From positions 186,001 through 250,000 of the forward strand of contig NZ_MNPU01000002.1 of the NCBI RefSeq assembly GCF_001983165.1: a stretch of 64,000 bases of DNA. Direction: 5' to 3'. This stretch comes from Pseudomonas gessardii. GTDB lineage: Bacteria > Pseudomonadota > Gammaproteobacteria > Pseudomonadales > Pseudomonadaceae. A program made the position numbers and the translations under genes. Shown here piece by piece: positions 46,712 to 55,401 of the stretch. The notes beneath the pieces were generated by a model, which was not told the origin of the DNA, ran no database searches, and saw nothing but the letters and a program-made list of their open reading frames with translations. Within the stretch, counting starts at the first letter, position 1. Every line of letters begins with the position of its first letter.

Positions 46712-48769
46712 ATGCACAGTGTTTTGTCGCCAGGTATCCGCCTGCTTGGGCGTTTCGGTTTTGCGCGCAAGTTCCAGATCTTGCTGATCCTGATCATGCT
46801 GCCCTTGGCCGGCAGCCTGTGGATGGTCGAGCAGGACTACAGTGCTCAGCTTGATGTGATCGCCAGTGAGCAATCCGGTGTGCACCAACTGCTGGTGCTC
46901 GATGCCCTGGATGCTCAACTGATCGCGCAGCGCAATCTGGCGGCACGCTGGAAGGCGCTGGATACCCAGCCGCAACCCACGCCCGCCGCGCAGGCGGCGA
47001 TGGCCGCAGTCGATGCCTTGACCCCGGGTATGGTGCAAAACCTGCAAACCCTGGGCGCAACGCTCAAGGAGCACAACGCCAGCGCCGACACCCAGGCGCG
47101 CTTCGACACATTGCAGGCCTCAGTCAAGGGCCTGGACACCTCATCCCTGCGCACTGTGGGCTGGTGGCCGGACGGTTACGATCGCTTCACCGCTGCGTTG
47201 ACGGCGATGCAGGCCTTGCGCGAGCAGATCACCCTGGACACCGGCCTGATCCTCGACCCCTGGCTGGAAACCTACCTGCTGATGCAGATCTCCACCCAGC
47301 AGTTGCCCGAATTGATTGAGCGTATCGGCCGCATGGCCAGTATCGGTCAGTCGTCCATCGCCGCCGGGCAGTTCACCTTGCAAGGTCGCTTGCAGATGCG
47401 CGATCTGCGCGGGCGTGTAGGCGATGCGCGAGACTCGTTGATCAAGGCTGCGACCTCGCTCAAAACCCGCCCGTACCCTGGGCTGGCCAGCTGGAGCACG
47501 CAATATGACGAGAGCGTGCAGCGCTTGGATAACCAGCTCAAGTCCCTGGACGACGGCGTGTCTGGGGACACGATCACACTCGACACCGGCGCTTTTGACA
47601 GCAGTGTCGACGACATGCTGGGCAGCTTGAGCGCATTGCGCAAGCAGTCGCTCAACGCCCTGCATGCGCGCCTGAGTGATTACCGCGACAGCGCACTGGC
47701 GCAAGTGATCCCTGTGGGGGTGACCTTCAGCCTGCTGGTCCTGGCGGCGTTGTACCTGTTTATCTGCCTGCAGGCTTCTATCCGCCGTAGCGCCAGTGGC
47801 ATCACCACCCTGGCCGAGTCCTTGCGCGATGGCAACCTGTGCGTCGAGGTGGCGGTGCACGGGCGCGACGAACTGGCGGCGATCAGCACCGCGCTCAATG
47901 TTGCGGTAAGGCAGCTACGCACCAGCCTGCTGGGCGTCAACCACGAAACCCAGCAACTGGGGGCTGCCGTGCAAACCCTTAACACACAATCGGGCAGCAC
48001 CCTTACCGAAGTGGAAGACCAGCAACACCAAATCAGCCAGATCGCCGCAGCGGCCACCCAACTGGCCGCCACTTCCCTGGGCGTGGCCAAAAGCTGCGAA
48101 CAAGCATCAGACAGCGCTCAGCAGACCCGTTCTATCGCCGAGGACAGCAGCCGCGACAGTCTGCGCACGACCGCCAGCATCCAACAGCTCAACCAGCGCC
48201 TGACCGAGACCGCCAATGCCTTGGGCCAGGTCAGCGAGCAGGGCCAGCAAATCCAGTCGGTGGTTGACACCATCCGCGACATTGCCGAACAGACCAACCT
48301 GTTGGCGCTCAATGCCGCCATTGAAGCGGCCCGTGCCGGCGAACAAGGCCGAGGGTTTGCCGTTGTCGCCGATGAAGTGCGCAGCCTGTCGCAACGGACC
48401 CAGGCGTCCACCGCACAAATCGCCGGCACCGTGGAGAGCTTGCGCAGCACCGTGAGCCAGGCCGTCAGCCTGATGGGCGCCGCCTGTGAACAGGCGCTGA
48501 GCGATGCAGAGTCCGTGACGGGGCTGGGCAGCCGCCTGGGAGAAATTGCCAGCGCGGTGCAGCACGTGACGGATACCCTGGCGCAAATCGCGGCGGCGGT
48601 GGAGGAACAGGCGGCGACGGCGGATGAGGTGAGCGGCAATATCCAGCAGGTGGACCAGGCGGCTGGGCGGCTGCTGGACGGGGCCCGCGCGGTGAATCAA
48701 GCCGCAGACATGTTGAGCGAAGGCAGCCGGGCACTGAGCGGAAACACGGCCAGGTTTCGTCTGGACTGA
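46712..48769 (+). CDS. Methyl-accepting chemotaxis protein
   Basis: 685 aa: TM1 (about 20-40), an unusually long helical periplasmic domain of nearly 300 residues, TM2 (about 330-355), HAMP, then a signalling domain with the hairpin tip DIAEQTNLLALNAAIEAARAGEQGRGFAVVADEVRSLSQRT. The ligand domain is helix-rich and Asp/Ser-rich with no recognised fold. No CheR-docking pentapeptide is seen at the C-terminus (ending ARFRLD). A single gene with AAGGAAGG upstream. Confidence 0.93.
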   Translation: MHSVLSPGIRLLGRFGFARKFQILLILIMLPLAGSLWMVEQDYSAQLDVIASEQSGVHQLLVLDALDAQLIAQRNLAARWKALDTQPQPTPAAQAAMAAVDALTPGMVQNLQTLGATLKEHNASADTQARFDTLQASVKGLDTSSLRTVGWWPDGYDRFTAALTAMQALREQITLDTGLILDPWLETYLLMQISTQQLPELIERIGRMASIGQSSIAAGQFTLQGRLQMRDLRGRVGDARDSLIKAATSLKTRPYPGLASWSTQYDESVQRLDNQLKSLDDGVSGDTITLDTGAFDSSVDDMLGSLSALRKQSLNALHARLSDYRDSALAQVIPVGVTFSLLVLAALYLFICLQASIRRSASGITTLAESLRDGNLCVEVAVHGRDELAAISTALNVAVRQLRTSLLGVNHETQQLGAAVQTLNTQSGSTLTEVEDQQHQISQIAAAATQLAATSLGVAKSCEQASDSAQQTRSIAEDSSRDSLRTTASIQQLNQRLTETANALGQVSEQGQQIQSVVDTIRDIAEQTNLLALNAAIEAARAGEQGRGFAVVADEVRSLSQRTQASTAQIAGTVESLRSTVSQAVSLMGAACEQALSDAESVTGLGSRLGEIASAVQHVTDTLAQIAAAVEEQAATADEVSGNIQQVDQAAGRLLDGARAVNQAADMLSEGSRALSGNTARFRLD

Positions 48770-48780
48770 AAATCATGCGC

Positions 48781-48858
48781 CTGGGGCGGGCCGAGTTCTT
48801 CGAGCAGCCAGAGAATGCGCTGCGAGCGTGAGTTGTTGAGGGGGTGAACAATCATCAT
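48781..48858 (-). pseudogene. 5' remnant of a glutathione S-transferase gene
   Basis: The minus strand reads MMIVHPLNNSRSQRILWLLE then ELGPPQ, which is the N-terminal thioredoxin-fold strand and helix 1 of a GST (SRSQR with its glutathione-activating serine). After about 26 codons the match stops and the sequence runs into the convergent chemoreceptor gene. So only the first eighth of a gst survives, cut off by a deletion at this boundary. Confidence 0.75.
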
Positions 48859-48927
48859 GGGAAGTTCCGCCAGGCGAGAGTGGGGTGTCTGGGAACAGAC
48901 TGCTGCGCCGGCGTAGAGTGCCCTGAT

Positions 48928-49095
48928 TCAGCTTGGCGTGTCAGGGGCAATCGGCGTGTCCTGGGCGGGGTCGCTCTCCAGCTTCAAGCGGTCGGCCTTG
49001 CTGATGTACTTGTCTTTGCTTTTGGGGGCCAGTTTGGCATTGGCCTTTTTGGCGTTGGCTTTCAATATCTGATTGAGTTTCTTACGACGGTTCAT
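48928..49095 (-). CDS. Small basic protein, DUF2986 family
   Basis: 55 aa: MNRRKKLNQILKANAKKANA, then KLAPKSKDKYISKADRLKLE and a short acidic tail. The Lys/Ala-rich first half and the KYISKADR motif are those of DUF2986, a family of very small proteins of unknown function that is common in gammaproteobacteria. The basic half suggests nucleic-acid contact, an inference. Confidence 0.8.
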   Translation of the reverse strand: MNRRKKLNQILKANAKKANAKLAPKSKDKYISKADRLKLESDPAQDTPIAPDTPS

Positions 49096-49242
49096 GCTTT
49101 CTACTCAGCGCGTTAATGCCTGGATGATATCAGTTCAACACCCTGGTCGAATGCTTCTGTAGGCGCCGGCTGGCTGGCGAAGCACCCGGCGACGCGACGT
49201 CGTCAACCTCCAAGCCCCAGTTATAGCAGAGCCCTATGCGGT

Positions 49243-49929
49243 TCAGCCCTGCAGGCGGGGCGCCCAGTCCTCGATCAGGCCTTTCTCCAGCCGCCGCTCC
49301 AGCGTACGCCGCCACGAGGGCACCAACGGCAGGGCCAGGCATTCGCGCAGCAGTTCGGGCTCCACCCGTTTGTCGAACAGCACGGCGGACAAACGTGCCA
49401 GTGACCAGTCGGCAAATGGCCGCTCGACCATTTGCAGGTTGTCGCCCGCACTCACCAGGCCTTCCTCCAGCACCCGGTAGTACCAGCCCGTGCGGCCCGA
49501 CTGCTGCACGCGCAGGGCCAGTTGGGGGACGGCGAAGCGGTCACTGAGCTTCCAGCACGGCATACGCCCCTGGGACACCTCAAGCAGTGCTGTCCCGACC
49601 TGGATACGATCGCCCAGGCAGACATCATGCTCGCTCCAGCCGGTGGTGCTGAAGTTCTCGCCAAACGCCCCTGGCTGCGCGAGCAATGGATGGGCGCCCA
49701 ACTCGTCGACCCAAAGGGCGTAGTGTTCGAGTGGGTAGTGGTGAATGGCTTTTTCCACCCCGCCATGGATACGCAGGTCACCCTGTTCGTCGCCGCTGAG
49801 GCCGAGGGTGGAGAGCTTGAGTTGGCCGTGTCGCGGCTGTTTGTCGATGGCGCTCTGCGAGCCCGGGCGGGTGAATGGCTGTGCGGGACCGGTAAGCAGG
49901 GTGTCGAGGCGAATAGTGGGCAAGCTCAT
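49243..49929 (-). CDS. MOSC domain protein (YiiM-like)
   Basis: 228 aa. MOSC core with GDEQGDLRIHGGVEKAIHHYPLEHY and FGENFSTTG, the conserved cysteine in GRMPCWKLSDRF, and a C-terminal 3-alpha segment as in E. coli YiiM, a molybdenum-cofactor enzyme that reduces N-hydroxylated compounds. Its ATG overlaps the marR stop by 4 bases, so the two are co-translated. Confidence 0.9.
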   Translation of the reverse strand: MSLPTIRLDTLLTGPAQPFTRPGSQSAIDKQPRHGQLKLSTLGLSGDEQGDLRIHGGVEKAIHHYPLEHYALWVDELGAHPLLAQPGAFGENFSTTGWSEHDVCLGDRIQVGTALLEVSQGRMPCWKLSDRFAVPQLALRVQQSGRTGWYYRVLEEGLVSAGDNLQMVERPFADWSLARLSAVLFDKRVEPELLRECLALPLVPSWRRTLERRLEKGLIEDWAPRLQG

Positions 49930-50495
49930 GCAGGGACCTCCGGGGTTTGATGTTCACGACAGATCAGCGCGGCGTCGCTTGGCGCCAGAGGCTCCTGGGT
50001 CAGGCCGCAGAACGGCAGGTCCCCGGCCTGCTGGTGGAAGCGACAGGTGCGGCACAGGCCGAAACTGGGCACATCCGCGCTGCGCTGCACTTCACGCAGT
50101 AACTCGCCCAACAGCGCCTCCAGTTGCGCGCCGCGTGCGCCCATGCGCGCTTCACCGGCGGCGAGGAAGTCCGGCGGCAACAAAGCGTCCAGCAGGCTGC
50201 GCGCCGTGTCGGTCAACTGCAGATGCACGCTGCGCTTGTCGCGCGCATCCTGGGTTTTGACGATCAGCCCCTTGGCCTCCAGCGCCTTGAGCGACTGCGA
50301 CACCGTGCCCTTGGTCAGGCCCAGGTAGTCGGTCACGCCCAACGGCGTATTGGAGTAGCGGTTGCAGCGCGCCAGGTACATCAGTGCACTCAACTGGATG
50401 GGTTGCAACTCGGCCAGCAGCGGATGCTGGCGGAACCAGATGCGGCTGAGGCTGGCGAGTCTTTCAAGCAGATCGAAAAGGGTTGTGTCGGACAT
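49926..50495 (-). CDS. MarR-family regulator with a Cys-rich C-terminal tail
   Basis: 189 aa. Residues 1-140 are a MarR dimer with winged helix (LGVTDYLGLTKGTVSQSLKALEAKGLIVKTQDARDKRSVHLQLT). An added tail of about 45 residues carries C148-x2-C151-x11-C163-x15-C179 followed by H182, a pattern suited to zinc or an Fe-S cluster. Ordinary MarR proteins end near 145. AGGAG precedes the ATG. It is divergent from a CxxC thioredoxin-like operon and co-transcribed with the MOSC gene, so a thiol or metal signal is plausible. Confidence 0.87.
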   Translation of the reverse strand: MSDTTLFDLLERLASLSRIWFRQHPLLAELQPIQLSALMYLARCNRYSNTPLGVTDYLGLTKGTVSQSLKALEAKGLIVKTQDARDKRSVHLQLTDTARSLLDALLPPDFLAAGEARMGARGAQLEALLGELLREVQRSADVPSFGLCRTCRFHQQAGDLPFCGLTQEPLAPSDAALICREHQTPEVPA

Positions 50496-50514
50496 AAGTC
50501 ACTCCTGTCGATAC

Positions 50515-50535
50515 ATAGTATCGATTAAATACTAT
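50515..50535. promoter_or_regulatory. Palindromic operator, probably for the MarR protein
   Basis: Perfect 7-bp arms, ATAGTAT and ATACTAT, are separated by CGATTAA; an overlapping smaller palindrome (CGATAC ATA GTATCG) shares the left arm. It lies between the divergent marR gene and the CxxC operon, just before the -35. Confidence 0.7.
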
Positions 50536-50536
50536 A

Positions 50537-50564
50537 TTGACAAATGGCGAGGCGAGGGTAATCT
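50537..50564 (+). promoter_or_regulatory. Promoter of the CxxC/DUF2024/rof operon
   Basis: -35 TTGACA and -10 TAATCT, 16 bases apart, 46 bases before the first gene. The upstream palindrome abuts the -35, so a bound MarR dimer would block RNA polymerase. Confidence 0.7.
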
Positions 50565-50610
50565 GGCGCTAGGTGTCGATCCGACACCAAATCAACGAAG
50601 GAGACTCAAC

Positions 50611-50841
50611 ATGTCCACCGCACGCTTCTACCACGCCGGCTGCTCCGTGTGTATTTCCGCCGAGCAGACCCTGCTCAACCTGCTGGATCCGGCTCTCAAG
50701 GTCGAGGTTGTCCACCTTGGCGAACAACCCCAGCGCATTGCTGAAGCCGAACTGGCCGGGGTCAAGTCGGTCCCCGCGTTTGTTCACGATGACCAAGTGC
50801 TGCATCTGAATTTCGGTGCGTCCATCGACGACCTGAAGTAA
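50611..50841 (+). CDS. Small thioredoxin-fold protein with CxxC
   Basis: 76 aa. The redox pair is in FYHAGCSVCISAEQTLL, and the cis-proline strand in GVKSVPAFVHDDQVL, giving a glutaredoxin-sized thioredoxin fold. GAAGGAGA precedes the ATG. First gene of the operon controlled by the palindromic promoter. Partner unknown. Confidence 0.85.
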   Translation: MSTARFYHAGCSVCISAEQTLLNLLDPALKVEVVHLGEQPQRIAEAELAGVKSVPAFVHDDQVLHLNFGASIDDLK

Positions 50842-50873
50842 GGCGTAGCGGGCTACCTGAAGGAGGAAAAGTG

Positions 50874-51128
50874 ATGAGAGTCAATGTATTCGACACCCAT
50901 GTGCGTACCCGCGAGGGCCGTTACCTGCATTTCGATGTGCTGATTGAAGGCACCGATCAGGCCCGCGCGACCCAGTACGCCCGCGACTGGATGGCCACGC
51001 GCGGCGTGCAAGATGCCGATATCGAACAGAGCCGGTGCCAGTTCTGCCACAGTGAGCCGGCCCACCCCGAAATCGCTGCAGCCGTCACAGGGCAGGGCTA
51101 CTACATCATTCCCCTGGAAGGTTGCTAG
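50874..51128 (+). CDS. DUF2024 family protein
   Basis: 84 aa. MRVNVFDTHVRTREGRYLHFDVL is the DUF2024 signature, followed by a Cys-containing CQFCHSEPAHPEI segment and a final cysteine (PLEGC). The ATG at 50874 has GGAGG upstream. Function unknown; the CxxCH-like pair adds to the thiol theme of this operon. Confidence 0.85.
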   Translation: MRVNVFDTHVRTREGRYLHFDVLIEGTDQARATQYARDWMATRGVQDADIEQSRCQFCHSEPAHPEIAAAVTGQGYYIIPLEGC

Positions 51129-51138
51129 GAGACACGCC

Positions 51139-51417
51139 ATGAACGCGTATCAGCCCCTGCACTGCGATTTGCACGACTACCTGGAGATCGCTTGCCTGTA
51201 TCGTTACCGCCTGCTGATCGAAACCGTCGATGGGCGTACCTTCGCAGCCAGGGCGCTGACGACGCGGACTGCGGCGAGCAAGGAAGAATTTTTGGTGCTG
51301 CACCGCGATGACGAGCCGGTCGAACTACGTCTCGACCAACTGCTGGCGATCACGGCGCTTGAGCCCCATGCCAGTTTTGGCCGTATCGAGCTGGCGGGAA
51401 GTCACTGCGCGGTCTGA
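51139..51417 (+). CDS. rof: Rho-binding antiterminator (Rof/YaeO family)
   Basis: 92 aa. MNAYQPLHCDLHDYLEIACL and the later LRLDQLLAI match the Rof Sm-like fold that binds Rho and blocks RNA loading, reducing termination. It starts 10 bases after DUF2024. Rof in a thiol-linked operon is unusual and would couple this signal to global transcription termination, an inference. Confidence 0.85.
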   Translation: MNAYQPLHCDLHDYLEIACLYRYRLLIETVDGRTFAARALTTRTAASKEEFLVLHRDDEPVELRLDQLLAITALEPHASFGRIELAGSHCAV

Positions 51418-51458
51418 ACCGTGTTTTACATATCACTGGATTGATCGAGAGGCCCACC

Positions 51459-52160
51459 ATGAAAACCGCCCTTGCCATTCGCCATCTGCACTTTGAGGAC
51501 CTGGGGACGCTGGAACCGCTGCTGCACGAACTGGATTATCAGGTGCAGTATGTCGATGCCACCCTGGATAACCTCGCTGAACTGGATGTGGAAAGCCCGG
51601 AGCTGCTGGTGGTTCTGGGTGGCCCCATCGGCGCTTACGATGACGCGCTGTACCCCTTTTTAACCATTGAACAGGAGCTGCTGCGCCGACGCCTGGCCAG
51701 CAACCGACCGCTACTGGGCATCTGCCTGGGAGCCCAATTGATCGCCCGCGTCCTGGGTGCCAGTGTCTACCCCCTGGGCCAAAAGGAAATCGGTTTTGCC
51801 CCCCTTGCCCTGACCGCCGCCGGACACGCCTCGCCCCTGGCTGCGCTGGACCGTGTGGCTGTCTTGCACTGGCATGGCGATCAGTTCGATATACCCCGTG
51901 GTGCCGACCACCTGGCCTCCACGGCCATCGGTAAAAACCAGGCCTTCGCCCTTGGCCAGCACGTGCTGGGCTTGCAGTTTCATCTGGAGGCCGATCCTTC
52001 ACGGATAGAAAGCTGGCTGGTGGGCCACGCCAGCGAGCTGCAACAAGCCGGCATCGATCCGCGCACCCTGCGCGCCCAGGCGCATGCGACGCAGCCCGAC
52101 CTGGCCAGCGCGGCTTGCCGGGTAATCACGCGCTGGTTGGAGGCTTGCCGTCCGGTATAG
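51459..52160 (+). CDS. Class I glutamine amidotransferase (GuaA-like)
   Basis: 233 aa. The triad is visible: the cysteine in LLGICLGAQLIARVLG, then LGLQFHLEAD with the histidine and glutamate; HWHGDQFDIP precedes. Such stand-alone GATase proteins act on varied amine acceptors. GAGAGG lies before the ATG. It lies 41 bases after rof and may be in the same transcript. Confidence 0.87.
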   Translation: MKTALAIRHLHFEDLGTLEPLLHELDYQVQYVDATLDNLAELDVESPELLVVLGGPIGAYDDALYPFLTIEQELLRRRLASNRPLLGICLGAQLIARVLGASVYPLGQKEIGFAPLALTAAGHASPLAALDRVAVLHWHGDQFDIPRGADHLASTAIGKNQAFALGQHVLGLQFHLEADPSRIESWLVGHASELQQAGIDPRTLRAQAHATQPDLASAACRVITRWLEACRPV

Positions 52161-52209
52161 CGTGTATCACCCTATGCGCCTTCGCGCCGAATAATGTTGA
52201 GAGAACACA

Positions 52210-52443
52210 ATGAATAGATACCGACTCATGATTAATAGCAGCGACAGGCTGTTAGGGCATTTTGAATCCGCCACCCCGTGGGCGCATGAGGCCGTGCAGG
52301 AAATTGCGCGCTGCCTGGCGGGTGCCGGTTACAGCGTTGAACTCCTGGTCGCCGACAGCGAGCGCCGGTTGCTTGAAAGCGGCCCGGATGGGGTTCGAGT
52401 CCTGTACAGCGAACCGGTTTTCAAGCGGGCTGCCTTGCCCTAG
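52210..52443 (+). CDS. Hypothetical small cytoplasmic protein
   Basis: 77 aa, MNRYRLMINSSDRLLGHFES at the start, mixed alpha/beta with no signal or membrane segment. TTGAGAGA lies before the ATG. No family recognised. It ends 18 bases before the convergent oxidoreductase gene. Confidence 0.6.
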   Translation: MNRYRLMINSSDRLLGHFESATPWAHEAVQEIARCLAGAGYSVELLVADSERRLLESGPDGVRVLYSEPVFKRAALP

Positions 52444-52461
52444 GTGATGGCGCAGAATTTC

Positions 52462-53508
52462 CTACTCTTGGAAAAAACGATCTGGACGACAGGCCCCAAG
52501 CGCATCTGATTCCTTCCCGTCAATCATCTCCTCACTGGCCAGCCGGCCCACGACCGCAGCCAGTGCGACCCCGGGGTGCATCGCGCAAACATAAACGCCC
52601 CGCACCTTGGGCAGGTAACCAATGATGGGGATGCCATCGGCAGGTATTGGCCTGAGCCCGACACAGGCCAATTGCGGCTCAAGCGCAACCACCCCCTTGA
52701 GTTCATTGTGGATGGCCTTGGCCGTTCGCAGCGCTATCGCTCCTGGCTGGTTTTCCAGGGCGTCGTCCAGGTAATCCTCTGCCGCCAGTAGCGTGCCATC
52801 CGCGCTTTGGCGCACTTCCATGTCAGGGCTGGAGATAAGGGTATGCACAAGCTGGGGTTGTGGCTTGTAGCGGATGAAGATGGAGGGAGAGGCGGTTATG
52901 GGCAGGGAGAGTTGCAGCATGTCTGCCAGTTTCACGGTGCCTGTCCCGGCGGCCAGTACAACGAGATCGGCCTTGATGATGCCCTTGGGGGTCTTGACTC
53001 CCGTCACCTGCCCAACCTCGGTTGTAAAACCGAGTACGGGGGTCTGAGTGAGCACCGTGGCCCCATGCGCCCGGGCGCCGGCGATCAACACATGGGTGGC
53101 GGCCACCGCGTCCAGCGCGCCTTCTTCGGCCACGTACGTTGCATATTGAGGGGGGTGCTTGAGGTTGGGTTCTAGGTCAAGAATCTGTGAGCGTGACACC
53201 CGGCCTGTCGGGGCCGGTAACAACCCACTGTAAGACAAGGCGCCCGTCCAGCGTATCTGCAGCCCAGGCAACTGGGTTTCGAGTCGGTGGTATTCGGTTA
53301 TCGCCGCACTGCGTAATGGTGCAATGGGGTCGGGGCCTGGGTGGTTGGCGTTGATCCAGGCGAATGAAGTGGCGGTCACTCCAGAGGCTATCTCTTGAGC
53401 CTCGACCAGGCTGACCTTCGCGCCTTTCTCCGCCAGGTGATAGGCCAGGGACGCTCCCACGATGCCGGCACCAATGACAACGATTCGTTTGTTTAGCGTG
53501 TTTTCCAT
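52462..53508 (-). CDS. FAD-dependent oxidoreductase (DAO family)
   Basis: 348 aa. Dinucleotide-binding RIVVIGAGIVGASLAYHLAEKGAKVSLVE at the N-terminus, and a late GLRPIPADGIPIIGYLPKVRGVYVCAMHPGVALAAVVG that matches the FAD end of glycine/D-amino-acid oxidases. Probably oxidises a secondary or D-amino acid. It is a single gene; the 226-base gap to the next gene holds nothing I can name. Confidence 0.88.
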   Translation of the reverse strand: MENTLNKRIVVIGAGIVGASLAYHLAEKGAKVSLVEAQEIASGVTATSFAWINANHPGPDPIAPLRSAAITEYHRLETQLPGLQIRWTGALSYSGLLPAPTGRVSRSQILDLEPNLKHPPQYATYVAEEGALDAVAATHVLIAGARAHGATVLTQTPVLGFTTEVGQVTGVKTPKGIIKADLVVLAAGTGTVKLADMLQLSLPITASPSIFIRYKPQPQLVHTLISSPDMEVRQSADGTLLAAEDYLDDALENQPGAIALRTAKAIHNELKGVVALEPQLACVGLRPIPADGIPIIGYLPKVRGVYVCAMHPGVALAAVVGRLASEEMIDGKESDALGACRPDRFFQE

Positions 53509-53734
53509 GTCGACCGAGGCTCCATTGACCTGACGATGCTATGCAAGGTGAGCAATCCTATGGCAGGGGATCCTGATCGTTTATGGGGCGAAATCAACCC
53601 TTTTCACCCATCCCGGTCTACCATGCCATCCCGGCAGTGGTTACACGCGCTATCGGCCCCAAGCTCTCTTAGGTACCGCACATGACCTTGTTAACCCGCA
53701 ATACCCCATCCCCAGCCTCGTCCGAGGTGTCGCA

Positions 53735-53968
53735 ATGAGCATCGACCAGATCAGCCTGCCCAAGGGGGTTGGCCCGCACGCGGCCAAGTTGCTGGACGCG
53801 ATCACCGGCGCCAGCACCCTTGAAGACCTGAACCGCGCTGGCGGCAAGGCCGAAGGGTTTGTGTTGGGGCTGGAGGCCAGCAAAGCCATCAAAAGCCAGG
53901 TCGCCGAGTCGTTGTATGTCGCGTATGACGACGCGGCGAGTCATCGGGCAGGTGAGTTGCAGGGCTAG
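53735..53968 (+). CDS. Hypothetical small protein, Pseudomonas type
   Basis: 77 aa, MSIDQISLPKGVGPHAAKLL then an alpha-helical region. Proteins with this opening are frequent in fluorescent pseudomonads but of unknown function. Its TAG stop shares a CTAG with the stop of the convergent DUF6124 gene. Confidence 0.65.
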   Translation: MSIDQISLPKGVGPHAAKLLDAITGASTLEDLNRAGGKAEGFVLGLEASKAIKSQVAESLYVAYDDAASHRAGELQG

Positions 53969-54201
53969 CCGAGGCAGGGCGTTTCGCGGTCGAGGAGCTT
54001 GGCCGTGAGCAGGACGCCCAGTTCGCTCAGTTGGTAGATAGCCAGGGCGATGTCCCGGTGTTTGCCGTTCAGGTCGTCGGACAGGACGAGCAGCAAGGTG
54101 CTGACTGAGGTGAAGGTCTCGTAGCTGTTGGTGATCAGGGTTTCGTTGCTGGCGTCGGGAGCGACGCTGAACAGGGTTGAGCCTGGTTTGACCTTGTACA
54201 T
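53965..54201 (-). CDS. DUF6124 family small protein
   Basis: 78 aa: MYKVKPGSTLFSVAPDASNE followed by helices (SVSTLLLVLSDDLNGKHRDIALAIYQLSELGVLLTAKLLD). This matches DUF6124, a small Pseudomonas protein found in many copies per genome. AGGA precedes the ATG. Function unknown. The following gap (54202-54455) shows no gene. Confidence 0.75.
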   Translation of the reverse strand: MYKVKPGSTLFSVAPDASNETLITNSYETFTSVSTLLLVLSDDLNGKHRDIALAIYQLSELGVLLTAKLLDRETPCLG

Positions 54202-54455
54202 GTTTGAATTCCTGAGGGTGGCCGCCATCCTTGAGCTACTAAACAAAAGGGTGCAGCTGCGCGCAGGTTGGTCGACCGGGGGAATCCAAACCAAGGCCGG
54301 CGCCCCTCAGGCTACTAAACCCGATCACCTAAATGTCGATGACCGCGCAACCTTAAGCACGTCTACCCAAGCACACAAGCCGGCGGATTCTGACGTGACC
54401 GTAGGCAACGGAGCAAGGTTGTGTGGCTGTTTGAGGGAGGGGTGTAGCGGCCTCT

Positions 54456-55319
54456 TCACCCTGCCGCGCGCTGGAGTTTCTTCACCCGGTACATATCGTC
54501 ATCGGCATGGCTGAGCAGGGTATCGGCATCTTCCCCGTCGGCCGGGTACCGGGCCACGCCGATACTGCACGACGGCATTTTCACCGGGCCAAACTCGGGG
54601 CCCAGGGGCTCGGCCATGATGGCGAGAATCTGCTGCACCTTTTCGCTCACCGTGTCGTCTGACTGGAGGTCCGTCAACAGCACGGTGAATTCATCCCCGC
54701 CCATCCGCGCCACGGTGTCGGTTCCGCGCACGCAGGCTTCCAGGCGTCGGGCAATGGTGCACAGCACGCGGTCGCCCGCGACATGCCCGTGCACATCGTT
54801 GATGCCCTTGAAGTCATTGATATCCAGGAACAGCAAGGCCAGCGTGCTCTTTTGCCGGCGTGCGTTGCGCAAGGCCGAGTCCAGGCGATCATTGAACAGC
54901 GAGCGGTTGGTCAGGGCCGTCAGTGGGTCGTGATGGGCGAGGAAGCGCAGTTCTTCCTCGGCCTGGGTGAGGGCCGTGATGTCCCGCGCCACGCCGATCC
55001 TGGCGCCCACATCCGCAGACCAGAACGCCGCCCACAGGATATGCACGACGCTGCCATCCTTGCGCAAATAGCGGTTGCGAAAATCCACGTGGGGCTGGCC
55101 GTTCATCACCCGGATAATCGAGGCCCGGGTGGCCGCCAGGTCTTCGGGGTGCATATAGTCGGTGATCAGGTTCCCGGTCAGTTCGTCGGCACGGTAGCCG
55201 AGCAGCGCCTCGCAGGCGTCGCTGACAAATGCAATCTGGTTGTCCCTGTCGACCACGAAAACCGTATCCAGCATCAGGTGGATCAGTTTGGGATAAAGCG
55301 CTTGCAGGTCAACGGGCAT
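54456..55319 (-). CDS. PAS-domain diguanylate cyclase
   Basis: 287 aa. A PAS sensor (about 12-118: VDRDNQIAFVSDACEALLGY, YLRKDGSVVHILW) and a GGDEF domain. The active site is the canonical GGDEF (207-211), and R198-x-x-D201 forms the inhibitory I-site five residues ahead, so the enzyme should make c-di-GMP and be product-inhibited. No membrane segment, so it is cytoplasmic. A single gene. Confidence 0.93.
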   Translation of the reverse strand: MPVDLQALYPKLIHLMLDTVFVVDRDNQIAFVSDACEALLGYRADELTGNLITDYMHPEDLAATRASIIRVMNGQPHVDFRNRYLRKDGSVVHILWAAFWSADVGARIGVARDITALTQAEEELRFLAHHDPLTALTNRSLFNDRLDSALRNARRQKSTLALLFLDINDFKGINDVHGHVAGDRVLCTIARRLEACVRGTDTVARMGGDEFTVLLTDLQSDDTVSEKVQQILAIMAEPLGPEFGPVKMPSCSIGVARYPADGEDADTLLSHADDDMYRVKKLQRAAG

Positions 55320-55401
55320 GGTTCAGGGGAGTCCGGTTCATATAACGGCCTGATCATATCCCGAACCCGCAAGCGGGCCACGAGGAATCTTGACGATCGG
55401 C

